DNA from: an uncultured Propionimicrobium sp.
GTDB lineage: Bacteria; Actinomycetota; Actinomycetes; Propionibacteriales; Propionibacteriaceae
DNA: 64,000 nt
Direction: 5' to 3'
Assembly: GCA_946221385.1 (NCBI GenBank)
Contig: CAMIGX010000006.1
Location: 1 to 64,000, forward strand
A program made the position numbers and the translations under genes. A model generated the notes under the pieces. It ran no database searches and was not told where the DNA came from. It saw nothing but the letters and a program-made list of their open reading frames with translations. This document shows positions 47,750 through 55,633 of this stretch, one piece after another. Within the stretch, counting starts at the first letter, position 1; every line of letters begins with the position of its first letter.

Positions 47750-49147
47750 ATGAGCAATGACGCTTCCGATCTTCCCGGCTTGACTGCTGCCCGCGAGAAA
47801 ATGGCGGCCGCTGACATTCGTCCGTCAGCGATGCAGACCTTTGAGCATTACTATCGGCAACTCGCTGACGGTGTCACCGGCCTAGTGGCCGAAGACGAGA
47901 TCGAGCCAGTCGATGAACTGCCGAAGCTTGCAGATGTCGATATTTCAGATGCAGACGCACGCGACGCGTTCGCGAAGACCGTCATCATCAAACTCAATGG
48001 CGGGCTGGGCACCTCGATGGGTCTCGACGGTCCGAAGTCGCTGCTGGAGGTTCGCGACGGATTGACGTTCATGGACGTCACAGTGCGTCAGGTGCTGGCC
48101 GCCCGGGATCAATATGACGTGCGGCTGCCGCTAATTTTGATGAATTCTTTTGCCACTCGTAAGCAAACCCGAGAGTTCTTGGCTGATTATCCCGAATTGC
48201 CTGTCGACGGCCTAGATTTGGATTTCGAACAATCCCAGGAACCGAAACTATTGGCTGAGGATCTCAGCCCGGCGAGCTGGGAAAAGAATCCAGACATGGA
48301 ATGGGCCCCACCTGGGCATGGTGATTTCTATCCATCAATTTTTGATGCCGGCATTTTGGATACCTTGATTGAGCAGGGATTCGAGTATGCGTCGGTATCA
48401 AATTCGGACAATCTTGGCGCTTCGCCGGACGCAAAGTTGGCTGGCTGGTTTGCTGCCTCTGGGGCGCCATTTGCGATGGAGGTTTGTCGGCGCACCGTAA
48501 ATGATCGAAAAGGTGGCCATCTAGCCAAGCGACGCGAAGACGACCAGTTGATCTTGCGGGAAGCCGCCCAAACCTCCGACAACGACATGGACGCCTTCCA
48601 AGACATTTCGCGGCATCGATTCTTCAACACGAACTCGCTATGGCTACGCCTGGCTGACGTCCGCGTTCATCTGCGCGAACATGACGGCGTGCTTGGGCTG
48701 CCGATGATCGTCAACAAGAAGACGGTCGATCCAAGTGATTCGGCTAGCCCCGAAGTGATTCAGATCGAGACCGCTATCGGCGCTGCTATCGAAGTGTTTG
48801 ACGGCTCCCAAGCAATTGAAGTCGGACGAGATCGTTTCGTCCCGGTCAAGAAGACCAATGAATTGCTATTGCTGCGCTCTGACATTTTCGAATTGGACGA
48901 CCAAAGCTATCGCTTGGCCGCGCGCAAGGACGAAATTCCGGAAATCGATCTGGACCCGGATTTCTATAAATTGCTGCCAGATTTTGAATCACGAATTCCA
49001 TCGCCGATTTCGCTGGCGGAGGCCGATTCGTTCAAGGTCCGCGGTGATTTTCGATTCGAAGAAGGCGTGCAAGTCGTCGGTGACGTGGAAATCGAGACTG
49101 ACACCCCACGCACTATCGGAGCTGGCGCGATTCTAGAGAGCCGATGA
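47750..49147 (+). CDS. UTP--glucose-1-phosphate uridylyltransferase, eukaryotic (UGP2) type
   Basis: 465 residues. The nucleotide-binding motif LNGGLGTSMGLDGPKS near residue 82 and SNSDNLGA define the UDPGP family found in eukaryotes, bifidobacteria and some other actinobacteria, not GalU. It makes UDP-glucose for glycans and galactose metabolism. The C-terminal part forms the left-handed helix-like region (FKVRGDFRFEEGVQVVGDVEIET). No Shine-Dalgarno is present; a TAGTGT box 6 nt upstream suggests a leaderless mRNA. Its stop overlaps the next gene (ATGA). Confidence 0.95.
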   Translation: MSNDASDLPGLTAAREKMAAADIRPSAMQTFEHYYRQLADGVTGLVAEDEIEPVDELPKLADVDISDADARDAFAKTVIIKLNGGLGTSMGLDGPKSLLEVRDGLTFMDVTVRQVLAARDQYDVRLPLILMNSFATRKQTREFLADYPELPVDGLDLDFEQSQEPKLLAEDLSPASWEKNPDMEWAPPGHGDFYPSIFDAGILDTLIEQGFEYASVSNSDNLGASPDAKLAGWFAASGAPFAMEVCRRTVNDRKGGHLAKRREDDQLILREAAQTSDNDMDAFQDISRHRFFNTNSLWLRLADVRVHLREHDGVLGLPMIVNKKTVDPSDSASPEVIQIETAIGAAIEVFDGSQAIEVGRDRFVPVKKTNELLLLRSDIFELDDQSYRLAARKDEIPEIDLDPDFYKLLPDFESRIPSPISLAEADSFKVRGDFRFEEGVQVVGDVEIETDTPRTIGAGAILESR

Positions 49148-49497
49148 GCCTCTTCCGGGCTATCGCCGCAGCGCTGGTCGGGCAAGATCTGGGGGAGCGA
49201 CCCGGCTGCGCGGCAGCTGATCAGATCATCGCTGAACTGGACGCCGCCGGTTGGCCGCGCAATGCGATCGCGGAACATCGCCGTCAGACCTTGGAGGCAG
49301 GCCAACGCTGGCCTCACCCGATCAATCCCACATATCGAGGCGACGTTGGGGCCGCCCAAGCTAGCGCGACCCTGGCTGGTGTTCGCAAACTACTGGCAGT
49401 TGACGGCGCACCCCGGGTGCGTTCAGCAGACGTCGCCTTGGACCAACGCGACCGGCAATTGATTGCAGAGCTACCGCCGCATCACGTCCAGCGTTGA
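49144..49497 (+). CDS. Hypothetical protein coupled to UDP-glucose pyrophosphorylase
   Basis: 117 residues, soluble, no recognised family. The middle contains GQRWPHPINPTYRGDVGAAQASATLAGVRKLLA, a mixed polar stretch; the C terminus is charged. The ATG overlaps the upstream stop by 4 nt, so it is translationally coupled and probably real, but the role is open. Confidence 0.55.
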   Translation: MSLFRAIAAALVGQDLGERPGCAAADQIIAELDAAGWPRNAIAEHRRQTLEAGQRWPHPINPTYRGDVGAAQASATLAGVRKLLAVDGAPRVRSADVALDQRDRQLIAELPPHHVQR

Positions 49498-49645
49498 GCC
49501 GTGCTAGCGAAATTTTCATCGCAGTCATCGATGCGGTTTGGCGGCATTCCTAGCCGGCGCCAGCCAATGACAGCTTTCTAACCCGTGGACGAACTTTCGC
49601 TACTGGTCAAGCGAGTAGCTGATTGTGCGCTCGATGCGAGGAGAC

Positions 49646-49676
49646 GAAAAAAGGGGAGCCGCAATAGCGACTCCCC
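49646..49676 (-). terminator. Intrinsic terminator of mscL
   Basis: On the minus strand GGGGAG-TCGC / GCGG-CTCCCC forms a tight stem (49653-49676) followed by a run of at least six T (49647-49652). It begins about 33 nt after the mscL stop. Confidence 0.92.
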
Positions 49677-49708
49677 TAAATCGGCCATTAGCCCTTAATT
49701 TGAGGTAC

Positions 49709-50107
49709 TCAGCGGACCACCGGGCCACCCAGGCCGTCGTTAAAGGTCTTGCCCTGCTGGGCAGCCAACAGATCGCGGATCTCGGTCAACAGATCGGCCT
49801 CGCTCTTGGCTTCTTGCTCGACCTCGCCGCGACGTTGCTTCCACATCATCATCGGCTTGACGATCAGGAAGTAGACGATCGCGCCGACGATGATGAAGTT
49901 GATCAGCGCGGTAAAGAACGGACCGACCAACAGGTCACCGATCATGACGTTGTCGAAGTTCGGCTCGCCGCCGGCGATCATCGAGATCAAGCTCAAGATG
50001 ACGTTAGTGAAAGTCTCGACGACCGAGCCGAACGCGCCGGCCATGATAACGGCGACCGCCAGCTCCAAAAGATTGCCGCGCATCAAGAATTCTTTGAACC
50101 CTTTCAT
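49709..50107 (-). CDS. mscL: Large-conductance mechanosensitive channel MscL
   Basis: 132-residue pentameric channel that releases solutes on hypo-osmotic shock. N terminus MKGFKEFLMRGNLLELAVAV is canonical, with helix 1 ~15-45 and helix 2 ~68-92, and a charged cytoplasmic helix with AKSEADLLTEIRDLLA. GAAAGGAAACCC precedes the ATG. A strong intrinsic terminator lies in its upstream region (see 50152-50202). Confidence 0.97.
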   Translation of the reverse strand: MKGFKEFLMRGNLLELAVAVIMAGAFGSVVETFTNVILSLISMIAGGEPNFDNVMIGDLLVGPFFTALINFIIVGAIVYFLIVKPMMMWKQRRGEVEQEAKSEADLLTEIRDLLAAQQGKTFNDGLGGPVVR

Positions 50108-50151
50108 GGGTTTCCTTTCAGATTGGGTGATGGCTATTCATTCGCCTAAGC

Positions 50152-50202
50152 AAAAAAGTTGCGCGCGACTGGACAGTCCCCCGATCTGTGTCAGTCACGC
50201 GC
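50152..50202 (-). terminator. Intrinsic terminator 45 nt upstream of mscL
   Basis: On the minus strand GCGCGTGACTG (50192-50202) pairs with CAGTCGCGCGC (50161-50171), 11 pairs with one G-U, extended by CAG/CTG inside; then AAC and T6 (50152-50157). It points toward mscL, so it either ends the SAF gene transcript or attenuates mscL. Confidence 0.85.
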
Positions 50203-50521
50203 AGACAAGAAGACCATAAGTCACACCTGCCGTCCGTGGCCATAGACGCGCCATATTTTTGCAACAAAGTTGCCAACTAATTCAGTGTGTACCTGTGTTC
50301 CCCGCTGAGAACGCGCTTTTTGGGATCCTCTCGTAGGCGACACGGGGGCTAGAAAATTTCTTGATCAGGTCCAAAAATTCAACTGTTGCCTGCTCAACTA
50401 GCTACCTCACAGCCTCGTGACGGGCGGGCATGGCCACTCCTGAGCGGGTTCGACGCAGGGTGAATCTCATCGCGGCTTCACTGGACAGCTTTATGGCGAC
50501 GCCGCTGGGTGGAGCTCGCCA
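50203..50521. other. Long spacer between SAF gene and mscL
   Basis: 319 bp without an ORF I would accept. On the minus strand TTGGCAACTTTGTTGCAAAAATATGG (50253-50278) contains a TTGCCA/TTGGCA and TATGG-like AT-rich patch that could be a promoter, which would place the terminator within an mscL leader or a short RNA of about 100 nt. I could not match a known riboswitch. Confidence 0.4.
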
Positions 50522-51190
50522 TCAGGTCAGCACGATGCCGAGTTTTGATTGTGCGCTCGCGCCTGCGAGCTTGGCGGCAGTTGGTTGATCTGCAGCGACG
50601 ACGATTAGCGCGCCCGATTCAATCGATGAATTCGACTGCTGGGGCAGTGCCGCGACACGCACCCTGGTCGCGAGCACACTTTGTTTTCCGTCGAAACTGA
50701 CTGCGACGACGCTGATGTGCTCGCCGACGCGCAAGAGATTCACCACGCCAGTGTCAGCTACCCGGATGGGCACCAGTTGCTCATCCGGATTGGCCGCTAC
50801 TGATGCTCCGCCAAGGATCGTGGCGCTAGTCAAGATCGATCCGCTGGTCAAGGAAGCGGCCAAGGTCCGGCCGTGCGCCTGTTCGAGCTGGGTGATGGCT
50901 TCATCGGGTACTAGCGGACGAGGCACCTGGCGCACCTTGACGTCGCTGGCGCCCAACTTCGTGCCTGCCGGCAGCGCTTTGGCGGCCGTCACTACGTCAA
51001 CCACATCATTTGGCACAGGAGTCAGCGCCGACAATGTCGCGAATACGGCGATCATCGCGAATCCAGCGGCGATCTTGCGTCGATGCCACCGGAGGGCGCG
51101 CAACAATTCGCTCAACCAACTAGAACTGGCAGCCTGTTCGTTGGCGCTCGCGCGCTGGCTAGGTCGCGCGGATCGATCTGTCTTTGTCAT
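50522..51190 (-). CDS. SAF domain (CpaB-like) membrane-anchored protein
   Basis: 222 residues: cytoplasmic Ser/Arg-rich N terminus, one helix (~41-62, KIAAGFAMIAVFATLSAL), then an extracytoplasmic SAF domain (~65-130, VVTAAKALPAGTKLGASDVKVRQVP) and a further beta-rich region. SAF domains occur in CpaB/FlgA proteins of pilus and flagellar assembly, and in antifreeze-like enzymes. No pilus gene is adjacent, and mycobacteria have a similar single gene near mscL, so the role is uncertain. Confidence 0.78.
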   Translation of the reverse strand: MTKTDRSARPSQRASANEQAASSSWLSELLRALRWHRRKIAAGFAMIAVFATLSALTPVPNDVVDVVTAAKALPAGTKLGASDVKVRQVPRPLVPDEAITQLEQAHGRTLAASLTSGSILTSATILGGASVAANPDEQLVPIRVADTGVVNLLRVGEHISVVAVSFDGKQSVLATRVRVAALPQQSNSSIESGALIVVAADQPTAAKLAGASAQSKLGIVLT

Positions 51191-51226
51191 GCCCGAACTA
51201 TGGGCAGCTGGGGCGGGAATTTTCAG

Positions 51227-51268
51227 TTACCCACAGAGAAAAAGAAAAAATGTTTTGGCTGTGGATAA
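51227..51268. promoter_or_regulatory. Pair of DnaA-box-like sites
   Basis: TGTGGATAA at 51260-51268 is a perfect TTATCCACA on the minus strand; TTACCCACA at 51227-51235 on the plus strand differs by one base. They flank an A-rich stretch (AGAAAAAGAAAAAATG). They lie between the FmdB-like and SAF genes, 58-100 nt from the nearest start. Confidence 0.5.
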
Positions 51269-51305
51269 CCCTGATGTGGTGGTGTGGCGGGTGCGATAGT
51301 CGATG

Positions 51306-51620
51306 TCAGTTAGCCGAGCTGGACTCAGTCGAGTTAGTTCCAGCAGAGCTTGCAGAACTAGCACCGGCATCTGAGGAGGTGGTCGAATTGCCCGAGCTTG
51401 CAGAGTCTGAGTTGGTTGGCTTCTCGCTGGCCGGCGTGGCGCGCTTGCCAGAGTCGGTGACGTAAAAACCAGAACCCTTAAAGACGATGCCCGCGGGGCT
51501 GAAGACTTTCTTTAGTTTGCCGTCGCACTCTGGGCATTTGGTGAGTGCGTCGTCGCTGAACTTCTGAAAGATCTCCAGGTCGCGACCGCAATCTGCGCAG
51601 TGGTACTGGTACGTCGGCAT
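51306..51620 (-). CDS. FmdB family zinc ribbon protein
   Basis: 104 residues. The N-terminal ~45 form the FmdB zinc ribbon MPTYQYHCADCG...KCPECDGKLKK with four cysteines; the remainder is Ser/Thr/Ala-rich and disordered. FmdB proteins are regulators or small zinc-binding proteins of unclear role. A GAGGAAA Shine-Dalgarno precedes the ATG. Location next to the folate gene matches the mycobacterial order. Confidence 0.9.
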   Translation of the reverse strand: MPTYQYHCADCGRDLEIFQKFSDDALTKCPECDGKLKKVFSPAGIVFKGSGFYVTDSGKRATPASEKPTNSDSASSGNSTTSSDAGASSASSAGTNSTESSSAN

Positions 51621-51800
51621 TTTCCTCGTCCGCTTACGTGAGGCGCGGGCAGTAGCTGTCGTTGGGATCAGCGGTTCCCGCGGCTGTGTTTTCCGAATGG
51701 TCGGCAGCCAATGCTAGCGCGCTTCGCGTGAGGCGCTGATTACAGGTCGGGGTACAGCTACGTGCTCGAGATCGTTGTCCCTGGCTGCTTGCGTTGCTCG

Positions 51801-52415
51801 TCAATTGCGTGCGCTGGTCGTCAAGGTGCAGTTGGGTGTGATGACGACGTCGATCGGTTCGTCATGGGCCTGAGGAACCAACTGGTCAACTAGCTCGTCA
51901 TCATTGAGCAAGCACACTCGCAATGCGTCGGTTCTGAATTCGGGCAGCGCCCGGTCGAACCAGCCGCCGCCGGTGCCTAGTCGATTGCTCTGCCGGTCTG
52001 CCAGCAGCGCGGAGACGATGACCACGTCTACCGCCTGCAGCAGGTCTGGGCTTGCTTCGACCGCGTCGGCCGGGACGGGGATGCCAGCCAGCGATGTCGT
52101 CAATGGTGCGGAAGGATGCCAAACCGACCACTTCGGCATGCGGCTGGTCAGCCATTGATCAAAGACGGGCACCAGGATTTCATCGCCCCAAAGACGGGCG
52201 AAATCCAAAGTGTCTGGCTCGGGAGCCTTGGCTAGATAGCTTGCGACCCGCGGTCGACGTGAAGCTGAGCCGAAATGTTCGAGCAGTTCCAATAACCGCT
52301 GAGTCCGAGCTTGGTCATCGGCTCTTCGCTGGCTGCCCGAGCTACTCGATCTGCGCGCTAGCACCTCAGCGCGAAGAGCCGCTCGGTCAACAGATGCGGC
52401 ATGCGGCTGTGTCAC
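51801..52415 (-). CDS. ygfA: 5-formyltetrahydrofolate cyclo-ligase
   Basis: 204 residues. This MTHFS enzyme uses ATP to convert 5-formyl-THF to 5,10-methenyl-THF. The diagnostic glycine motif RLGTGGGWFDRAL is present near residue 150, and VPVFDQW and basic N-terminal residues are typical. GTG start at 52415 has no Shine-Dalgarno; TACGAT 6 nt upstream implies a leaderless mRNA. It diverges from the Glp gene with 38 bp between start codons. Confidence 0.92.
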   Translation of the reverse strand: MTQPHAASVDRAALRAEVLARRSSSSGSQRRADDQARTQRLLELLEHFGSASRRPRVASYLAKAPEPDTLDFARLWGDEILVPVFDQWLTSRMPKWSVWHPSAPLTTSLAGIPVPADAVEASPDLLQAVDVVIVSALLADRQSNRLGTGGGWFDRALPEFRTDALRVCLLNDDELVDQLVPQAHDEPIDVVITPNCTLTTSARN

Positions 52416-52421
52416 CGGGCC

Positions 52422-52447
52422 ATCGTAGGCGATGCGTCACTTAGTGT
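52422..52447. promoter_or_regulatory. Divergent leaderless promoters of ygfA and glp
   Basis: TACGAT (minus, 52422-52427) is 6 nt from the ygfA GTG; TAGTGT (plus, 52442-52447) is 6 nt from the glp ATG. Only 14 bp separate the two -10 boxes, so their -35 regions must overlap the opposite gene. Confidence 0.55.
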
Positions 52448-52453
52448 TTTGGC

Positions 52454-53686
52454 ATGGCTCTATTCAGGTCGGCTAAAAAGCACGTCGAGCAAGCCAGCAA
52501 AGCCACCGTCGAGACGGTGCAGCGCAGCCTGCCGCCCGCCCCCGAAGGCGACGCGCAAGATCGTCGTGCCGTCATGCAGCAGCGCGATTATTTGCTCGAA
52601 TTGGTCTCGCCACTGCCGGCTTTTGGGATGTACCTGCTTGACGCTCGAGGCTGCATCGTCTGCGAAGACATTCAAGCCACCGACAGCTATCCAGCCAATG
52701 ACTCTGCAGCGATTGATGGATATGCAGTCAACTCCAAACTGGCGATTCCCGGAGCTCGTGTCCGTGCCTACGAAGTCGTGAGTGGAGATCTGCTGCCAGA
52801 ACGCTGCGACGCAGTCATCCCAGAGAATCAAACCGTCTGCGTCGACGGCATCGCGACCATTGCCCATCCGATTAGTTCAGGTGATGGCGTGCGGCAAGCT
52901 GGTTCCTCAGTGCGAGCCGGTGAGATCTTGATCAACGCCGGCCAAAGCCTGGATGCGCGCCGCTGCGGCATGCTCGCGGGCGCTGGTTTCGATCGCGTCT
53001 TGGCTCGTCCCAGGCCGCGCGTGGTGGTCCTATCGTTGACCGCACCGGACGCTGCCAGCCCCTCGGAAAGCGCTGCCGCCGAGGTCAGCTCGCACTTGAT
53101 CGCGGCTTCGGTGAAAGCCACCGGTTCGCAGGTTTGGCGGGTCAGCGCGCCGCTTGGTGATGAGGCCCAGTTGCGTGACCTGATCACCGACCAGCTCATC
53201 CGTGCCGACCTGATCATCGTCAACACTCGGGTGGCTGGCGAGGAGCTGCTGGCTGTCGCGGCTCAGATGGGCCCGGTCGACGTCGCATCGCTGGCCTTGC
53301 ATCCAGGCGCCCAACTCAGTTTCGGATTGATCGGTGACGATGACGTCCCGATGATCTTTTTGCCCAGTGATCCGCTGGGTGCCTACACCGGCTATCAGCT
53401 CTTTGTTCGACCGTTGATGCGCAAATTGATGGGCGACGCCGACCCTAATCTGCAGCTGACCCCAGCCCGCTGCCTTGGCACGCTGACTAGCGCCGAGGGC
53501 ATCACCGAAGTCTTTTGCGCCAGCGTCGAACACGGCAGCGAATTGTCTGTCGTGCCGCTTGGCCAGCCGGGCAGCCAATCAATGCGCGACCTAGCCAAAG
53601 CCGATGCGCTCATCGTGCTCGATCCGTGGACGACGCAGGTCGCTGTCGGTGATCAAGTTCAGATCATCATGCTCGGTGACGAGTGA
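52454..53686 (+). CDS. glp: MoeA/gephyrin-like protein (Glp-type)
   Basis: 410 residues of the molybdopterin molybdotransferase fold with an N-terminal ~40-residue extension. The SAAIDGYAV motif (Asp88) is kept, but other active-site signatures are degraded: the GDEL region reads SLTAPDAAS, the GGVSxGDxD loop is unrecognisable, and GLPGNPVS reads FLPSDPLGA. This fits Glp, a repurposed MoeA that binds FtsZ and the receptor GlpR in Corynebacterium. The gene order glp-rimJ-glpR strengthens the call. A catalytic MoeA cannot be ruled out. Confidence 0.82.
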   Translation: MALFRSAKKHVEQASKATVETVQRSLPPAPEGDAQDRRAVMQQRDYLLELVSPLPAFGMYLLDARGCIVCEDIQATDSYPANDSAAIDGYAVNSKLAIPGARVRAYEVVSGDLLPERCDAVIPENQTVCVDGIATIAHPISSGDGVRQAGSSVRAGEILINAGQSLDARRCGMLAGAGFDRVLARPRPRVVVLSLTAPDAASPSESAAAEVSSHLIAASVKATGSQVWRVSAPLGDEAQLRDLITDQLIRADLIIVNTRVAGEELLAVAAQMGPVDVASLALHPGAQLSFGLIGDDDVPMIFLPSDPLGAYTGYQLFVRPLMRKLMGDADPNLQLTPARCLGTLTSAEGITEVFCASVEHGSELSVVPLGQPGSQSMRDLAKADALIVLDPWTTQVAVGDQVQIIMLGDE

Positions 53687-53712
53687 GTAACCGCTAAAGG
53701 TCACCATCTGAC

Positions 53713-54387
53713 ATGAAACCGGGTCAGCGAAACTGCCTGCCGCGGCTGCCTGAAGGCGTCTACATTCCGTTCAAGACGCCCTGGCCAGTCATCTTGCGTG
53801 CGGGTCGGTTGTCGTTGGCGCCGCTGCGCCGCGAACACCTGCGCCAGTGGTATCAGGTGCGCTGGGATAACCGCTATTGGACCGGTCCCTGGGATGCGTC
53901 GCGTCCGTCCCAAAGTCCGCGCCTCGACGACTCATATTTGGGTTGGCTGCGCCGGTTGAATAAGCAAGCCAAGGCAGGGGAGAGCCTGCCGTGGGCGCTG
54001 TGGTGGGACGACGAACTGATCGGTCAGGTGAGCGTCTCGAGCATTTCTTATGGCTCAGCGCAAAATGCGTCAATCGGTTATTGGATTGCGCAGTCCTACG
54101 CAGGACGTGGCCTGACGCCAATAGCGGTCGCATTAGCTAGTGATTATCTTTGGCGTTCACTGCTATTGCATCGCATCGAAATTCCGATCAGACCAGAAAA
54201 TCAGCCGAGTTTACGGGTGGTCGAGAAATTAGGTTTTCGTGACGAAGGTCTGCGGCCGAGATTTTTACATATTGACGGTGATTGGCGCGATCATAGAATC
54301 TTTGCGCTCAATGACGAGGAAGTCCCCGGCGGCCTAGTCCCCAGATATTTCGCCGGCCGAAATGCAGCCGAAATGGGGCTGCTCTGA
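53713..54387 (+). CDS. rimJ: RimJ/RimL-type GNAT N-acetyltransferase
   Basis: 224 residues. GNAT core with NASIGYWIAQSYAGRGLTPIAVALA (acetyl-CoA loop) and HRIEIPIRPENQPSLRVVEKLGFRDEGL, the RimJ/RimL signature. The family acetylates N-terminal residues of ribosomal or other proteins. It lies between glp and glpR as in other actinobacteria, though a direct role in division is not known. The start is 27 nt after glp. Confidence 0.93.
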   Translation: MKPGQRNCLPRLPEGVYIPFKTPWPVILRAGRLSLAPLRREHLRQWYQVRWDNRYWTGPWDASRPSQSPRLDDSYLGWLRRLNKQAKAGESLPWALWWDDELIGQVSVSSISYGSAQNASIGYWIAQSYAGRGLTPIAVALASDYLWRSLLLHRIEIPIRPENQPSLRVVEKLGFRDEGLRPRFLHIDGDWRDHRIFALNDEEVPGGLVPRYFAGRNAAEMGLL

Positions 54388-54494
54388 ACGCTTAGCTACG
54401 ACTGTAGGTGCATGATCTAGCGATGCGAAAATATTCCAAGTCAATATCTCTTCGACACTCGGCACGGCTACTCAAATAGTGCGTCGACGACCAA

Positions 54495-54500
54495 TAGCCT
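54495..54500 (+). promoter_or_regulatory. -10 box of leaderless glpR promoter
   Basis: TAGCCT, 7 nt before GTG 54508. Confidence 0.45.
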
Positions 54501-54507
54501 TTAACTC

Positions 54508-55236
54508 GTGCTGACCGGACTGATCTTTGGAATCATCGTGATTCTGTGGGTGATCTACCTGGTCCCACTAGCCACTTTCCGTGACAAAGACGCTTGGGAT
54601 CGGGTCGATCCCGCGACCCTGGCAACGGTCGGTGAATCCATGCACGTAGTGCGTGACTGCAGTGCAGAAATTGAATTGTCAGATTCCGGCGCCGAGATCA
54701 GCACGCCACTGCAACGACGCGCAGCGCGTTTCCAAGTGCGTCGAGCAAATCAAATCGCGCAACGCCGCCGGCGCATCGCATTCCTGGTCAATTCGATTGT
54801 CCTGCTTGCGACGATTATCGTTCCATTTTTCGCGCCCATTTCGCATTGGTTGACTTTCGGCGGAGTGCTGCTGTTTATCGCTGGATTAGCATTGAGTGCT
54901 TATTCGGTGCAGACGATGCGTCGGGCGAGTAATCGACGACTCGCTGAGATCGCTGCGGCCAGTGACGAAGAAACCCAAATCATTGACGTCGAAGAACAGA
55001 CCCTCGATTCGACTGAACGATCAATTGATTTGACCGATGAATTAGAGAATATCGAGTCCCTGCTCGCGCCAATTCCTGTGACGCCGAGCACCTACATCTC
55101 GAAGCCATTGTTGCCGCGCTCGGTACGCACGATCGATTTGGCTGCGCCGCTGCCGCCGCAACGACCGGTCACCGCCGATCGTCCCGGTCAGCCAGCCGTC
55201 GAAGATCACGATTTGCCCAAGGCAGTCGGCGAATAA
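54508..55236 (+). CDS. glpR: GlpR/SepX-like membrane division protein
   Basis: 242 residues: N-terminal helix (~1-22, MLTGLIFGIIVILWVIYLVP), a cytoplasmic basic loop (FRDKDAWDRVD to NQIAQRRRRI), a helical hairpin (~90-133) and an acidic cytoplasmic tail with Pro-rich end. This topology and the position after moeA-like and rimJ genes match GlpR of Corynebacterium and SepX of Streptomyces, membrane receptors that recruit Glp and FtsZ to the septum. GTG at 54508 appears leaderless, with TAGCCT 7 nt upstream. Confidence 0.78.
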   Translation: MLTGLIFGIIVILWVIYLVPLATFRDKDAWDRVDPATLATVGESMHVVRDCSAEIELSDSGAEISTPLQRRAARFQVRRANQIAQRRRRIAFLVNSIVLLATIIVPFFAPISHWLTFGGVLLFIAGLALSAYSVQTMRRASNRRLAEIAAASDEETQIIDVEEQTLDSTERSIDLTDELENIESLLAPIPVTPSTYISKPLLPRSVRTIDLAAPLPPQRPVTADRPGQPAVEDHDLPKAVGE

Positions 55237-55345
55237 CCAGCTAACAATTGCCCCGCCTGGTCGCGGCATCGGCATGATGCTGGCGTTTCATCTATCGCGG
55301 ACGCAGTGGTAAAGTGTTCAAACACGGAATTCACTTGATCCGTTT

Positions 55346-55421
55346 GGGGCTATGGCGCAGTTGGTAGCGCGTCTCGTTCGCAATGAGAAGGTCAGGGGTT
55401 CGAATCCCCTTAGCTCCACCA
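55346..55421 (+). tRNA. tRNA-Ala (anticodon CGC)
   Basis: Complete cloverleaf: acceptor GGGGCTA/TAGCTCC, anticodon loop TTCGCAA giving CGC (codon GCG), T-arm AGGGGTTCGAATCCCCT, discriminator A and encoded CCA at 55419-55421. Followed by an intrinsic terminator. Confidence 0.97.
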
Positions 55422-55440
55422 CGAATTCAGCTATCTAGCC

Positions 55441-55464
55441 ACCCCACTCATGGCGGGGTTTTTT
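55441..55464 (+). terminator. Intrinsic terminator of tRNA-Ala
   Basis: ACCCC (55441-55445) pairs with GGGGT (55455-55459), followed by a run of six T. Confidence 0.88.
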
Positions 55465-55633
55465 GTGTCCGGCCAGCGTTTGTCACCTGAACCAGCTATC
55501 GCCCGAGCCGTTGTCAACGCCTCAGAGACGGCACCCATTAGCCGGTCAAAGTTGCCTCATGAGCGGCAGCCGTCGGATATTTGACGCAACCGCCTAGCTG
55601 CAAAGCTCGGCAGAACATTCGAAAGGGATGACG

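Noticed and set aside
50341..50480. Possible ydaO (c-di-AMP) riboswitch upstream of mscL
   Set aside because: Fragments such as AGGGTGAATCT and CTCGTAGGC resemble ydaO consensus pieces, but they are on the strand opposite to mscL and in the wrong order.
51227..51268. Chromosomal origin
   Set aside because: Only two DnaA boxes and no dnaA, dnaN or gidA genes nearby.
52454..53686. Functional MoeA for the nearby mod operon
   Set aside because: Active-site motifs are degraded and the rimJ/glpR context points to Glp, although activity cannot be excluded.
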